Assembly: GCF_020181615.1 (NCBI RefSeq)
Contig: NZ_CP084029.1
Location: forward strand, 4,177,201 to 4,217,524
DNA: 40,324 nt
Source: [Mycobacterium] crassicus
GTDB lineage: Bacteria; Actinomycetota; Actinomycetes; Mycobacteriales; Mycobacteriaceae
Reading direction: 5' to 3'
The notes beneath the pieces were generated by a model. The model worked only from the letters and a program-made list of their open reading frames with translations. It had not been told where the DNA came from and did not search any database. Made by a program: the position numbers and the translations under genes. This document shows, piece by piece, positions 24,614-32,627 of this stretch (position 1 is its first letter; every line of letters starts with the position of its first letter).

Positions 24614-25624
24614 GTGATCGCCAGCGAACACCGCTCCGCCCTGACAGACCAGCCGGAACCACCGCTGTCCGCGCCCCTGAGATTGTCTTTCGACTACACC
24701 CGTTCGGTGGGCCCGGTCCTCGGTCAGTTCTTCACCGCCCTGCGCGAGCGCCGCATCGTCGGGGTGCGCGGCACGGACGGGCGGGTGTATGTGCCCCCCG
24801 CTGAATACGACCCGGTCAGCTACGAACAGCTCAGCGAGATCGTACCGGTGGCCGCTGTCGGCACCGTGGTGTCGTGGTCCTGGCAGCCCGCCCCGCTGGA
24901 GGGCCAGCCGCTGGACACCCCGTTCGCCTGGGCCCTGATCAAGCTCGACGGCGCCGACGTGCCGCTGCTGCACGTGGTTGCGGCCGACAGCCCCAAGGCC
25001 ATCAGCGTCGGCACCCGGGTGCACGCGCACTGGGTCGACGAGCCGGTCGGCGCGATCACCGACATCGCCTACTTCGCGATCGGCTCGGAAGAACCCGCCG
25101 CCGAGTCCGCCGCCAGCGCCGACGATCGCGACCCGGTGTCGATGGTGATCACCCCGATCCAGCTCGAGATCGAGCACAGCGCGTCGTACCCGGAGACCGC
25201 GTACCTGCGCGCCCTCAAGGAGGGCAAGCTGCTGGGCGCCCGCACCACCGGCCCGGACGGACAGAAGGGGAAGGTCTACTTCCCGGCCCGCGAAGCCGAC
25301 CCGGCCACCGGCCGACAGCTCACCGACTACGTCGAGCTGACCGACACCGGCACCATCACCACGTTCGCGATCATCAACATCCCGTTCCAGGGCCAGAAGA
25401 TCAAACCGCCCTACGTGGCCGCCTACGTGCTGCTCGACGGCGCCGACATCCCGTTCCTGACACTGGTTTCCGAAATCGACGCCCACGATGTACGGATGGG
25501 CATGCGGGTGCAGGCGGTGTGGAAGCCCCGCGAGGAGTGGACCTACGGCATGGAGAACATCGAGTACTTCCGGCCGACCGGGGAACCGGACGCCGAGTAC
25601 GACACCTACAAACACCACCTGTAA
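24614..25624 (+). CDS. Tandem DUF35/OB-fold protein without zinc-ribbon cysteines (Rv3521-like)
   Basis: A 336-residue protein built from two similar halves, about 24-157 and 181-321. Each has an N-terminal helix (GQFFTALRERRIVGVRG; AYLRALKEGKLLGARTT), a GRVYVPP or GKVYFPA strand and a DGADVP/DGADIP OB-fold strand followed by VGTRVHAHW or MGMRVQAVW. Single DUF35 proteins normally have a CxxC zinc ribbon before the VY(V/F)P strand; this protein has no cysteine at all. DUF35 partners such as the ChsH2 domain bind thiolase-fold Ltp aldolases, so this is the probable partner of Ltp4 and Ltp3 downstream. The start is GTG 24614, 9 bp after the KstR box, probably leaderless. Confidence 0.88.
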   Translation: MIASEHRSALTDQPEPPLSAPLRLSFDYTRSVGPVLGQFFTALRERRIVGVRGTDGRVYVPPAEYDPVSYEQLSEIVPVAAVGTVVSWSWQPAPLEGQPLDTPFAWALIKLDGADVPLLHVVAADSPKAISVGTRVHAHWVDEPVGAITDIAYFAIGSEEPAAESAASADDRDPVSMVITPIQLEIEHSASYPETAYLRALKEGKLLGARTTGPDGQKGKVYFPAREADPATGRQLTDYVELTDTGTITTFAIINIPFQGQKIKPPYVAAYVLLDGADIPFLTLVSEIDAHDVRMGMRVQAVWKPREEWTYGMENIEYFRPTGEPDAEYDTYKHHL

Positions 25625-25638
25625 GGGGTACCCGCCAG

Positions 25639-26706
25639 ATGAGCACTCGCGATGTCGCGGTGGTGGGTTTCGCCCACGCCCCGCACGTGCGCCGCACCGA
25701 CGGCACCACAAACGGCGTCGAAATGCTGATGCCGTGCTTCGACCAGCTCTACCGCGAACTGGGCATCGAAGTGTCCGACATCGGATTCTGGTGTTCGGGA
25801 TCCTCGGATTACCTTGCCGGGCGGGCATTCTCGTTCATCTCGGCGATCGACTCGATCGGTGCCGTTCCGCCGATCAACGAATCTCACGTGGAGATGGACG
25901 GCGCGTGGGCCCTGTATGAGGCCTACATCAAGGTGCTGACCGGCGAGGTCGACACGGCGCTGGCCTACGGCTTCGGCAAATCGTCGGCCGGGCAGCTGCG
26001 CCGGATCCTGGCCCTGCAGACCGACCCCTACACCGTCGCCCCGCTGTGGCCGGACTCGATCGCGATCGCCGGGCTGCAGGCTCGGCTCGGGCTCGACGGC
26101 GGCCAGTGGACCGCCGAGCAGATGGCCCGGGTGGCGCTGGACTCGTTCGCAGCCTCCGACCGGGTGGATTCGGTGGAATCCTCCACCAGCCTTGACGAGT
26201 TGCTGGAACGTCCGTTCTTCGCCGACCCGCTGCGGCGGCACGACATCGCACCGATCACCGACGGCGCGGCGGCCATCGTCCTGGCCGCCGGCGACAAGGC
26301 CCGCGAAATGTGCGAGAACCCAGCCTGGATCACCGGTTTCGAGCACCGCATCGAGTCACCGGTGCTCGGCAGCCGGGACCTGACCCGCTCACCGTCGACC
26401 ACCGTCTCGACCCGGGTGGCCAGCGGCGACGACATGCCCGCGGTGGACGTCGCCGAGATCCACGCGCCGTTCACCCACCAGCAGTTGATCCTCACCGAGG
26501 CGATGCGACTGCCGTCCCGAGCGAAGGTCAACCCGTCCGGCGGAGCCTTGGCGGCCAACCCCATGTTCGTTGCGGGCCTGGAGCGCATCGGTTTCGCCGC
26601 GCAACACATCTTCAACGGTTCAGCGGGCCGGGTGCTGGCGCACGCCACCAGCGGGCCGGCGCTGCAACAGAACCTGGTCGCGGTGATGGAAGGGCGGGAC
26701 AAGTGA
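25639..26706 (+). CDS. ltp4: Thiolase-fold lipid transfer protein Ltp4
   Basis: A 355-residue SCP2-thiolase-like protein matching recalled Ltp4 (Rv3522). By eye, the canonical nucleophile Cys (CSTGSTAL-type motif) falls at Glu85 in EMDGAWAL, and the usual GHP His is replaced in NPSGGALAANP. It is therefore unlikely to be a thiolase; retro-aldol cleavage of a hydroxylated side-chain acyl-CoA, as for Ltp2 with its DUF35 partner, is more likely. In Rhodococcus ltp3 and ltp4 were reported necessary for C24-branched sterol side chains. It follows the DUF35 gene by 14 bp, with a modest GGTACCCGCC leader, and overlaps ltp3 as GTGA. Confidence 0.92.
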   Translation: MSTRDVAVVGFAHAPHVRRTDGTTNGVEMLMPCFDQLYRELGIEVSDIGFWCSGSSDYLAGRAFSFISAIDSIGAVPPINESHVEMDGAWALYEAYIKVLTGEVDTALAYGFGKSSAGQLRRILALQTDPYTVAPLWPDSIAIAGLQARLGLDGGQWTAEQMARVALDSFAASDRVDSVESSTSLDELLERPFFADPLRRHDIAPITDGAAAIVLAAGDKAREMCENPAWITGFEHRIESPVLGSRDLTRSPSTTVSTRVASGDDMPAVDVAEIHAPFTHQQLILTEAMRLPSRAKVNPSGGALAANPMFVAGLERIGFAAQHIFNGSAGRVLAHATSGPALQQNLVAVMEGRDK

Positions 26707-27887
26707 GCAAGGGGCTTGCCGCGGTGCTGGGCACCGGACAGACCAAGTACGTCGCCAAGCGTCACGACGTGTCGATGAACGGCCTGGTGCGTGAGGCGAT
26801 CGACCGCGCCCTGGCGGACTCCGGTTCGACGTTCGCCGACATCGACGCGGTGGTGGTCGGCAAGGCACCGGACTTCTTCGAGGGCGTCATGATGCCGGAG
26901 CTGTTCATGGCCGACGCCGTGGGCGCCACCGGTAAGCCGCTGATCCGGGTGCACACCGCGGGGTCGGTGGGCGGTTCGACCGCCATCGTCGCCGCCAGCC
27001 TGGTCAAGTCGGGCAAGTACCGCCGGGTGCTGGCGATGTCCTGGGAGAAGCAGTCCGAGTCCAACGCCATGTGGGGCTTGAGCATCCCGGTGCCGTTCAC
27101 CAAGCCGGTCGGCGCCGGTGCGGGCGGCTATTTCGCCCCGCACGTGCGCGCCTATATCCGCAAGTCCGGCGCACCGCTGGACACCGGCGCCAAGGTCGTG
27201 GTCAAGGACCGGCTCAACGGCGCCAAGAACCCGCTGGCGCACCTGCACCAGCCCGATATCACCGTGGAGAAGGTGATGTCGTCGCAGATGCTGTGGGACC
27301 CGATCCGTTTCGACGAGACCTGCCCATCCTCCGATGGCGCCTGCGCGGTGGTGATCGGCGACGAGGCCGCCGCTCAGGCCCGGGTCGACGCGGGTGAGCC
27401 GGTGGCCTGGATTCACGCCACCGCGCTGCGCACCGAGCCGCTGGCCTACTCCGGGCGTGACCAGGTCAACCCGCAGGCCGGCCGGGACGCGGCGGCCGCG
27501 CTGTGGAAGGAAGCCGGGATCACCAGCCCGATCGACGAGATCGACGCCGCGGAGATCTACGTGCCGTTCTCCTGGTTCGAGCCGATGTGGCTGGAGAACC
27601 TGGGCTTCGCACCGGAGGGTGAGGGCTGGAAGCTCACCCAGGCGGGCGAGACCGCCATTGGCGGCAAACTGCCGGTGAACGCCTCCGGTGGCGTGCTGTC
27701 GTCCAACCCGATCGGCGCATCGGGCATGATCCGGTTCGCCGAGGCGGCGATCCAGGTGATGGGTAAGGCCGGCGACCACCAGGTTCCGGGCGCCCGCAAA
27801 GCACTCGGGCACGCCTACGGCGGCGGCTCGCAGTACTACTCGATGTGGGTGGTCGGCAGCGAGAAGCCCAGCAGGTCAGCCAACTAG
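26703..27887 (+). CDS. ltp3: Thiolase-fold lipid transfer protein Ltp3
   Basis: A 394-residue SCP2-thiolase-like protein, the length of Ltp3 (Rv3523). The nucleophile position reads AGSVGGSTA, i.e. Ser88 in place of Cys, and the C-terminal motif is NASGGVLSSNPIGASG with Asn instead of the His of GHP. Tyr-rich segments (YIRKSGAP, GGGSQYYSMW) could supply acid-base groups, as tyrosines do in Ltp2. Expected role: with Ltp4 and the tandem DUF35 protein, aldol-type removal of the branched C24 substituent of plant sterols. The GTG at 26703 overlaps the ltp4 stop (GTGA); the stop abuts the next ATG. Confidence 0.93.
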   Translation: MSKGLAAVLGTGQTKYVAKRHDVSMNGLVREAIDRALADSGSTFADIDAVVVGKAPDFFEGVMMPELFMADAVGATGKPLIRVHTAGSVGGSTAIVAASLVKSGKYRRVLAMSWEKQSESNAMWGLSIPVPFTKPVGAGAGGYFAPHVRAYIRKSGAPLDTGAKVVVKDRLNGAKNPLAHLHQPDITVEKVMSSQMLWDPIRFDETCPSSDGACAVVIGDEAAAQARVDAGEPVAWIHATALRTEPLAYSGRDQVNPQAGRDAAAALWKEAGITSPIDEIDAAEIYVPFSWFEPMWLENLGFAPEGEGWKLTQAGETAIGGKLPVNASGGVLSSNPIGASGMIRFAEAAIQVMGKAGDHQVPGARKALGHAYGGGSQYYSMWVVGSEKPSRSAN

Positions 27888-28778
27888 ATGAAATACACCT
27901 GCAGCGTCGCAATGGGTCCGATCGACCAACTGGTCGCCTTGGCCCGCACTGCCGAAGAGGTGGGTTTCGACGCGATCGCGCTGCCCGACTCGCTGTTCTA
28001 CATGGAGAAGGCCGCCGCGGACTACCCCTACACCCCGGACGGCTCGCGGATGTGGAACGCCGAGACCCCGTGGGTGGATCCGCTGATCGCCGCCGCCGCG
28101 ATGGGGGCGGTCACTTCGACGCTGCGGTTCTACACCAACGTGCTCAAGCTGGGCTCACGCAACCCGCTGCTGCTGGCCCGTCAGGTCGGCTCGGTGGCCA
28201 ACCTCACCGGTAACCGTTTCGGTTTCGGCGTCGGAATCGGTTGGGCTCCCGAGGAATTCGAGTGGTGCGGCGTCCCGTATGCCCGCCGCGGCGCTCGCGT
28301 GGACGAGATGATCGAGGTCATCAAGGCCGTGCTGGGCGGCGGGATGGTCGAATTCCACGGCGAATTCTATGATTTCGACCGCCTGCAAATGAGTCCGGCG
28401 CCGAGTGCGCCGGTGCCGTTCTACGTGGGCGGGCACACCGCGGTCGCACTGAAGCGGGCCGCCCGGATCGGTGACGGCTGGACGAGCGCGATGATGACCG
28501 GCGCGCAACTGTCCGAGACCATCGCCCAACTCAAGTCGCTGCTCGCCGAGCACGGCCGCGCCGACACGCCGTTCGAGTACCAGGCGGTGTGCATCGACAA
28601 ATTCGGCGTGGGCGGCCACCGCGAGCTGGCGGCAGCCGGAGTCACCGACAACATCGTGATCCCTTGGCTGGACCCGGATTTCGGGGGACTCGGCTTCGAC
28701 GCTCCGTTGGCCGCCAAGCAGGACTCCCTCAAACGTTTCGCCGACACCTATATCCACTCCGGCTGGCAGGAGAAGTAA
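27888..28778 (+). CDS. LLM-class, probably F420-dependent oxidoreductase
   Basis: A 296-residue luciferase-like TIM-barrel protein: MKYTCSVAMGPIDQLVALARTAEEVGFDAIALPDSLFYMEK, then VTSTLRFYTNVLKLGSRNPLLLARQVGSVANLTGNRFGFGVGIGWAPEEFEWCG and the conserved PFYVGGHTAVALKRAARIGDGW. It begins at the base after the ltp3 stop and is followed 2 bp later by the ketosteroid-isomerase-like gene, so it belongs to the KstR-controlled operon from 24614. Rv3524 of M. tuberculosis at this place is, as I recall, a membrane protein, so this gene differs. Substrate unknown. Confidence 0.9.
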   Translation: MKYTCSVAMGPIDQLVALARTAEEVGFDAIALPDSLFYMEKAAADYPYTPDGSRMWNAETPWVDPLIAAAAMGAVTSTLRFYTNVLKLGSRNPLLLARQVGSVANLTGNRFGFGVGIGWAPEEFEWCGVPYARRGARVDEMIEVIKAVLGGGMVEFHGEFYDFDRLQMSPAPSAPVPFYVGGHTAVALKRAARIGDGWTSAMMTGAQLSETIAQLKSLLAEHGRADTPFEYQAVCIDKFGVGGHRELAAAGVTDNIVIPWLDPDFGGLGFDAPLAAKQDSLKRFADTYIHSGWQEK

Positions 28779-28780
28779 AT

Positions 28781-29191
28781 ATGAACATCGAACACCCCGC
28801 TCATCTGGCCGGTAAGCGCTCCCGGGACGCGGTAGCGGCCCGCGACAAAGAGGCCTGGCTGGCGAACTTCGCCGACGACGCGATCGTGCAGGACCCGATC
28901 GGCCCGTCGCACTTCGACCCGGAGGGCAAGGGCCACCGCGGCCGTGACGCGATCTCGGCGTTCTGGGACAACGCGATCGCGAGCACCGACAAAATCGAGT
29001 TCAACTTCTCCGACACCTTCCAGTGCGGCGACGAGGAAGCCAACACCGGAAACATCACAATCACCATGGGCGGCCACCAGATCGTCACCGAAGGCGTATT
29101 CACCTATCGGGCCAACGAGCAGGGCCAGCTGGTAGCGCTGCGCGCCTACTGGGAATTGGACCGGGCCGCCAAGACCGCCCGCAAGATCTAG
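28781..29191 (+). CDS. Ketosteroid-isomerase-like (NTF2-fold) protein
   Basis: A 136-residue NTF2-fold protein. The segment FADDAIVQDPIGPS aligns by eye with FADDATVEDPVGS of Pseudomonas 3-oxo-delta5-steroid isomerase, placing the catalytic base at Asp38. The second catalytic Asp is not conserved in the strand GVFTYRAN, so classic isomerase activity is uncertain. It ends the operon tandem DUF35 - ltp4 - ltp3 - LLM. Its last four bases overlap the end of the convergent gamma-carbonic-anhydrase gene. The role in side-chain or ring isomerisation is an inference. Confidence 0.85.
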   Translation: MNIEHPAHLAGKRSRDAVAARDKEAWLANFADDAIVQDPIGPSHFDPEGKGHRGRDAISAFWDNAIASTDKIEFNFSDTFQCGDEEANTGNITITMGGHQIVTEGVFTYRANEQGQLVALRAYWELDRAAKTARKI

Positions 29192-29721
29192 CTGGGCTGT
29201 ACCGGCTCCATGCCGGCGCGGTAACGCTGCGCGAGGTCCTGGTAGTACTTCGGGTTCGCGTCGATCCACATCTCGGCACCGGTCCCGGCCAGCGGGCCCT
29301 TGACCAGGGCCGGGGAACCGACCACCAGTACCCCGTCTGGGATCTTGGTACCGGCGAGCACCGTCGACCCGGCCGCCACCAGGCTGCGACTGCCGATCAC
29401 CGCGCCGTCGAGCACCGTGGCGTGGTTGCCGATCAAGGCCTCTGCGCCGATATTCGCTCCGTGCACCAGACACATGTGCGCCACCGTCGCACCGGGGCCG
29501 ATGTCCACCGGAACACCCGGCGGCACGTGCAGCACCGAGCCGTCCTGGATGTTGGCGCCCTCGCGGACCACGATGGGCGCATCGTCGGCACGCAACACGG
29601 CACCGAACCACACCGACGCGCCGGCCGCGATGGTGACGTCGCCGATCAGGGTGGCCGTCGGTGCGACGAAAGCGGTGGGGTCGATCCGCGGTGAGCGTCC
29701 GTTGAACGAGAAGAGCTGCAT
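29188..29721 (-). CDS. Gamma-carbonic-anhydrase-fold protein (Rv3525c-like)
   Basis: A 177-residue left-handed beta-helix protein with hexapeptide repeats. The three metal-site histidines of the YrdA/CaiE-type gamma-CA group are present: His65 (SVLHV), His82 (VAHM) and His87 (VHG). Family members are carbonic anhydrases or acyl-CoA-related metal proteins; activity here is not certain. It corresponds to Rv3525c by position. It is divergent from kshA across 111 bp that include a KstR box and a -10 element for kshA. Confidence 0.9.
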   Translation of the reverse strand: MQLFSFNGRSPRIDPTAFVAPTATLIGDVTIAAGASVWFGAVLRADDAPIVVREGANIQDGSVLHVPPGVPVDIGPGATVAHMCLVHGANIGAEALIGNHATVLDGAVIGSRSLVAAGSTVLAGTKIPDGVLVVGSPALVKGPLAGTGAEMWIDANPKYYQDLAQRYRAGMEPVQPS

Positions 29722-29790
29722 CGTTCAGATATACCGCATGACCAAAGTCCCTGATCCAGCAGCCGTTATTGCGCAACCCCGGGGCAAAAC

Positions 29791-29804
29791 TGTAACGTGT
29801 TCTA
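29791..29804. promoter_or_regulatory. KstR operator upstream of kshA
   Basis: TGTAACGTGTTCTA fits TnnAACnnGTTnnA. It lies 28 bp before the kshA GTG and just ahead of TAGAAT (29807-29812), a probable -10 box, so a bound repressor would block the polymerase. Confidence 0.9.
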
Positions 29805-29832
29805 GTTAGAATCTAAGGGTTGGAGGCAACAG

Positions 29833-30990
29833 GTGAGCACTGACAGCGCTGAGGTCGGCGTCCGCGAAATCGACACCGGAACTTTGCCGGATCGCTACGC
29901 CCGGGGCTGGCACTGCCTGGGCCCGGTCAAGGACTTTCAGGACGGTAAGCCGCACGCGATCCACGCGTTCGGCGCCAAGCTGGTGGTGTTCGGCGACTCG
30001 CACGGTGACCTGCATGTACTCGACGCCTACTGCCGGCACATGGGCGGCGATCTGAGCCGCGGCACCATCAAGGGCGACGAGGTTGCCTGCCCGTTCCACG
30101 ACTGGCGCTGGGGCGGCGACGGGCGCTGCAAGCTGGTCCCGTACTCCAAGCGGACCCCGCGGGTGGCGCGCACTCGCTCGTTCCCGACCGATGTGCGCGG
30201 CGGCCTGCTGTTCATGTGGCACGACCCGGAGGGCAACCCGCCGCCGGACGAGGTGCGGATCCCCGAGATTCCGGAGTGGTCCAGCGGTGAGTGGACCGAC
30301 TGGCGGTGGAACTCCATGGTGATCGACTCCAACTGCCGCGACATCATCGACAACGTCACCGACTTCGCGCACTTCTTCTACATCCACTACGGTCTGCCCA
30401 CCTCGTTCAAGAACGTCTTCGAGGGCCACATTGCCTCCCAGTACCTGCACAACGTCGGGCGCCCGGACATCCCGGGCCTGGGCACCGCCTACGGCGATTC
30501 GCAACTGGACTCGGAAGCCTCGTACTTCGGGCCGTCGTTCATGATCAACTGGCTGCACAACAGCTACGGCGGCTTCAAGGCCGAGTCGATCCTGATCAAC
30601 TGCCACTACCCGATCAGCCAGGACCAGTTCCAGCTGAGCTGGGGTGTCATCGTGCAGAAGCCCAAGGGCCTGGACGAGGCGACCACCGACAAGCTCGCCG
30701 ACGTGATGACCGACGGTGTCAGCAAGGGCTTCCTGCAGGACGTCGAGATCTGGACCCACAAGAGCCGGATCGAGAACCCGCTGCTGGTCGAGGAGGACGG
30801 TGCGGTCTACCAGCTGCGACGCTGGTACTCGCAGTTCTACGTCGACGTCGCCGACGTCACCCCGGAGATGACCGATCGCTTCGAGATCGAGATCGACGCG
30901 ACGGTGGCCAACGAGAAGTGGAACGCCGAGGTCGAAGCGAACCTGCGGGAGCAGGCCGAGGCCGAGGGCGAATCGGTCAAGGCCGAGTAG
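29833..30990 (+). CDS. kshA: 3-ketosteroid 9alpha-hydroxylase oxygenase KshA
   Basis: A 385-residue Rieske non-heme iron oxygenase. The [2Fe-2S] ligands are Cys67-x-His69 and Cys86-x2-His89 (CRH, CPFH). The mononuclear iron site lies in NVTDFAHFFYIH with His180 and His185; the third carboxylate ligand is further C-terminal. Length and sequence match KshA (Rv3526). With reductase KshB (not in this window) it hydroxylates C9 of androsta(di)ene-diones; with delta1-dehydrogenation by KstD this opens ring B. The GTG at 29833 follows GGAGG by six bases. The Rv3527-like gene starts 7 bp after its stop. Confidence 0.97.
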   Translation: MSTDSAEVGVREIDTGTLPDRYARGWHCLGPVKDFQDGKPHAIHAFGAKLVVFGDSHGDLHVLDAYCRHMGGDLSRGTIKGDEVACPFHDWRWGGDGRCKLVPYSKRTPRVARTRSFPTDVRGGLLFMWHDPEGNPPPDEVRIPEIPEWSSGEWTDWRWNSMVIDSNCRDIIDNVTDFAHFFYIHYGLPTSFKNVFEGHIASQYLHNVGRPDIPGLGTAYGDSQLDSEASYFGPSFMINWLHNSYGGFKAESILINCHYPISQDQFQLSWGVIVQKPKGLDEATTDKLADVMTDGVSKGFLQDVEIWTHKSRIENPLLVEEDGAVYQLRRWYSQFYVDVADVTPEMTDRFEIEIDATVANEKWNAEVEANLREQAEAEGESVKAE

Positions 30991-30997
30991 CAGCGCC

Positions 30998-31471
30998 GTG
31001 GCCCAGGAGCTTCCCGACGTCCCGGGAGTCGAAGAGCTGGCCCGGTCCATGCTGGTGCTCTACGGCCCGCATGACGACCACGACGAGCCCGCGGCCGCCG
31101 ACTCCGGCCCCGACACCCGGTACGCGCGGCAACCGCTGTTCCCGGTCGACCCGGACCGCTACGAAGCGATACGCGCTGCGACCGAACGGGATTCGGAGCG
31201 CTATCTGAACTCTGGCCTGGCGCCGGTGGAGTGCCGGCACTGCCGGGCCACCGTCGAGGTGAAGAAACTCGGGCCGGGATACACCTCGGTGCAGTGGAAT
31301 TCGGCTGCGCTGAACCAGTGCGCGTACTTCACCGCCGAACGCGAGGCCGGCCACGCAAGCAGCCGTAACCGCGGCTGCCCGAACCTGGCCAAGAGCATCA
31401 AGCACGCGGTCGCCGAGGGTCACTTGGAGGAGCGGTCCAGCGCTCCCCCGCCCGGCGACGGCATCGACTGA
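30998..31471 (+). CDS. Small four-cysteine protein (Rv3527-like), function unknown
   Basis: A 157-residue soluble protein without signal peptide. Four cysteines form a likely zinc site: Cys79-x2-Cys82 (ECRHCR), Cys108 (NQCAY) and Cys127 (RGCPN). The N-terminal 60 residues are acidic and probably flexible (DDHDEPAAADSG). It corresponds to Rv3527, a conserved hypothetical. The GTG at 30998 lies 7 bp after the kshA stop, so it is cotranscribed with kshA; a stabilising or electron-transfer role for KshA is conceivable but unproven. The next gene is convergent, one base from its stop. Confidence 0.82.
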   Translation: MAQELPDVPGVEELARSMLVLYGPHDDHDEPAAADSGPDTRYARQPLFPVDPDRYEAIRAATERDSERYLNSGLAPVECRHCRATVEVKKLGPGYTSVQWNSAALNQCAYFTAEREAGHASSRNRGCPNLAKSIKHAVAEGHLEERSSAPPPGDGID

Positions 31472-31472
31472 C

Positions 31473-32627
31473 TCACAGCCCGGCGAATCGCTCCTGAACC
31501 TGCTCGGTGGTCAGGCCGTAGTCCTCCAGCGCGTAGTGGTGCTTCGGTGCTCGCGGACCGGTCTGGCTGGCCGCGTAGTCGTCGGTCATCGCCTGACGGG
31601 CCTCATCCGACAGCGGCATTCCGAACCGGTCGTAGATTCCGGCCGCGGTGCCCAGCGGATCGGCGACGAAGTCCTTGTAGTCGATGTCGCAGAACTGCGC
31701 CGGATCATATTTGGCGCGTTGGGTGTTGAACAGCTCCAACCCGCGGGCCCAGGTCTCCATCTCGTCTGCGCCGATCTGCGCGCCGACGAAGGTGTTGGAC
31801 TGGCCTTCGGTGGTGTGCTGAGCCAGTGAGCACATGGACGCCAGGATGGTCGCGGGCGGCCGGTGGCACTGCACGATGAGCGCATCCGGGTAGACCGCCA
31901 TGATCGCGTCGAGCGCGAACAGATGACTCGGGTTCTTGAGCACCCACCGCTTGCCCGGGTCGTTGAGCCCGATCAGCTGCAGGTTGCGGCGATGCCGCCG
32001 GTACGACGGCGTCCAGTCCCGCTCGGAGAGCCAGCGCGAGTAGCTCGGCAGGTGCGCCAGCGTCTCGTAGGACACCGAGTGCAGCGACTGGCGCAGCAAC
32101 TGCCAGCACTCCTCCAGTCCGTCGGCGGTCATGAAGTGCAGCCCGGTGTAGTCGGGGTTCTCCTCGTGGTGCCTGGCGAACTGGGCGGCCATCTGCTGGT
32201 ACACCGGGTTGGATTCCCAGGTGTCGCGTGGCGGGCGGGGCTGCGGGAACTCGGCCAGCCACATCTCCAAGCCCTGATGGGCCGGGTCGGCACCCAGCAG
32301 TCGGTGCAGCGCGGTGGTGCCGGTGCGGGGCAACCCGGTGACGAACACCGGCCGCTCGACGGCGACGTCGACGTACTCGGGGTGCTGGTTCCAGCCGGCT
32401 TGCGAGAGCAGCCGGGCCACCAGCGCGCCGCGCAGGAAGAACCGGTTCATCTTGCTGCCCAGCTCGGTCAGATCGGCCTCGCTGCGGTAGGAGTCCAGCA
32501 GCACGCCGAGCGCTTCGCGGTAGTCGTCGTCGTCCGGACCGAAGTCATCGAGGCCGACCATCTTGGTGGCCGAGGCGTGCAGATCCTCGACGGTGCCGAC
32601 ATCGATGCGGCCGGTGTGCTCGGTCAT
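31473..32627 (-). CDS. Sulfotransferase family protein (Rv3529c-like)
   Basis: A 384-residue sulfotransferase-like protein. The 5'-phosphosulfate loop TGLPRTGTTALHRLL is at 97-111, and the 3'-phosphate-binding region lies in WVLKNPSHLFALD ... ALIVQCHRPP. Such enzymes transfer sulfate from PAPS to hydroxyl groups, and sterols are plausible acceptors. It corresponds to Rv3529c. It is the last of three coupled minus-strand genes (DUF1214 - SDR - sulfotransferase); its ATG lies at the SDR stop. No KstR box precedes the operon; a distinct repeated operator lies in the 34540-34635 gap. Confidence 0.9.
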   Translation of the reverse strand: MTEHTGRIDVGTVEDLHASATKMVGLDDFGPDDDDYREALGVLLDSYRSEADLTELGSKMNRFFLRGALVARLLSQAGWNQHPEYVDVAVERPVFVTGLPRTGTTALHRLLGADPAHQGLEMWLAEFPQPRPPRDTWESNPVYQQMAAQFARHHEENPDYTGLHFMTADGLEECWQLLRQSLHSVSYETLAHLPSYSRWLSERDWTPSYRRHRRNLQLIGLNDPGKRWVLKNPSHLFALDAIMAVYPDALIVQCHRPPATILASMCSLAQHTTEGQSNTFVGAQIGADEMETWARGLELFNTQRAKYDPAQFCDIDYKDFVADPLGTAAGIYDRFGMPLSDEARQAMTDDYAASQTGPRAPKHHYALEDYGLTTEQVQERFAGL

